This document shows, one piece after another, positions 5,513 through 5,939 of a stretch of DNA of 5,939 bases. The notes below the pieces were generated by a model. The model was not told the DNA's origin. It ran no database searches and saw nothing but the letters and a program-made list of their open reading frames with translations. How positions within the stretch are numbered: the stretch's first letter is position 1; the number at the start of each line of letters is the position of its first letter. The DNA lies in the NCBI GenBank assembly GCA_023444055.1, contig JAEZRV010000015.1, forward strand, positions 1 to 5,939, written 5' to 3'. The position numbers and the translations under genes are program-made. The DNA comes from Bacillota bacterium. GTDB lineage: Bacteria; Bacillota; Clostridia; Acetivibrionales; DSM-1351.

Positions 5513-5939
5513 ATGCCGCGATTAATTTTGAAATGTCCGTATCTGAGAGGCGGCACTGCTAAAGCTTCTGCTCATTTATCAAACCTTGTGAATTATATTT
5601 CCACTAGAAGTGGTGTAGAAAAACTGACTGAGAAAAACAGAAATCTTCCTTCCACCGTAAAGCAGGAAAAGCTGATAGAACAAATCATAAAAGAATTCCC
5701 TGAAACTAAAAATCTTTTTGAATATGAAGATTACATAAAAAACAAAACCATTGAGAATGCATCGGAGATTATCTCAATTGCACTTGAGCAGAACCTTGAT
5801 AAAATTGGGCAACGGAAAAATTATGTGGATTACATTGCAAACCGCCCAAGAGTTGAGAAAATGGGGACTCATGGTTTGTTTACAGGCGGAGATGATGCGA
5901 TTGTACTCAGCAGAGTTGCGGATGAAGTAGCAAACCACA
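5513..5939 (+). CDS. MobP3-like relaxase, N-terminal part (3' partial)
   Basis: ATG at 5513 follows AGGAG (5501-5505) with seven bases between, and the frame stays open to the window end (142 codons plus one base). The start MPRLILKCPYLRGG, the segment YVDYIANRPRVEK (104-116) and the following GTHGLFTGGDD (118-128) match my memory of the MobP3 group of MOBP relaxases found on Clostridia mobile elements. Such enzymes nick the transfer origin through a catalytic tyrosine, stay covalently attached to the 5' end and pilot the strand into the recipient. Tyrosines 29, 104 and 107 lie in conserved-looking blocks and are candidates for the nucleophile, but I cannot say which. The metal-binding histidine motif and the C-terminal region are beyond the window. 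The RHH gene immediately upstream supports a mobilization role. Confidence 0.85.
   Translation, partial: MPRLILKCPYLRGGTAKASAHLSNLVNYISTRSGVEKLTEKNRNLPSTVKQEKLIEQIIKEFPETKNLFEYEDYIKNKTIENASEIISIALEQNLDKIGQRKNYVDYIANRPRVEKMGTHGLFTGGDDAIVLSRVADEVANH

Overview
The window looks like part of an integrative or mobilizable conjugative element from a low-GC Gram-positive bacterium, probably a gut-type Clostridia (Lachnospiraceae/Oscillospiraceae-like). The evidence is the strong GGAGG-type ribosome binding sites, the A+T-rich codon use, a MobP3-like relaxase start, an accessory ribbon-helix-helix (RHH) gene directly upstream of it, and the tail of a small element-type protein (DUF6103-like) at the left edge. 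I recognised these families from memory of their sequences, not by a search.

Layout. Positions 3-179 hold the C-terminal end of the small DUF6103-like protein. Positions 180-789 have no credible gene. They hold several inverted repeats, two adjacent GC-rich hairpins (380-408 and 415-437), four copies of AGGTGGTC (383-535) that resemble the terminal repeats of IS21-family insertion sequences, and then a much more A+T-rich leader with a possible promoter. Positions 790-1758 encode a 322-residue protein with one N-terminal membrane segment. After 62 bases, positions 1821-4853 encode a 1010-residue protein with a full SF2 (ResIII/DEAH-like) helicase core at its N-terminus and a probable PD-(D/E)XK-type nuclease fold at its C-terminus. 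A 14-of-15-bp hairpin followed by five T residues lies at 4998-5041. Then come the RHH protein (5072-5491, TTG start) and the first 142 codons of the relaxase (5513 to the window end).

Interpretation. The RHH and relaxase genes (21 bases apart, each with a strong RBS) are the mobilization module. The two A+T-rich genes at 790-4853 look like cargo inserted between element backbone genes, next to debris of an IS21-like end. A membrane-anchored protein paired with a helicase-nuclease on a mobile element is the sort of arrangement seen in anti-phage or anti-plasmid defence. I cannot assign the pair to a named system, so it is the best candidate here for an undescribed one. The defence role is inference from domain content and context; the helicase motifs are directly visible; the nuclease call is motif-based and less certain.
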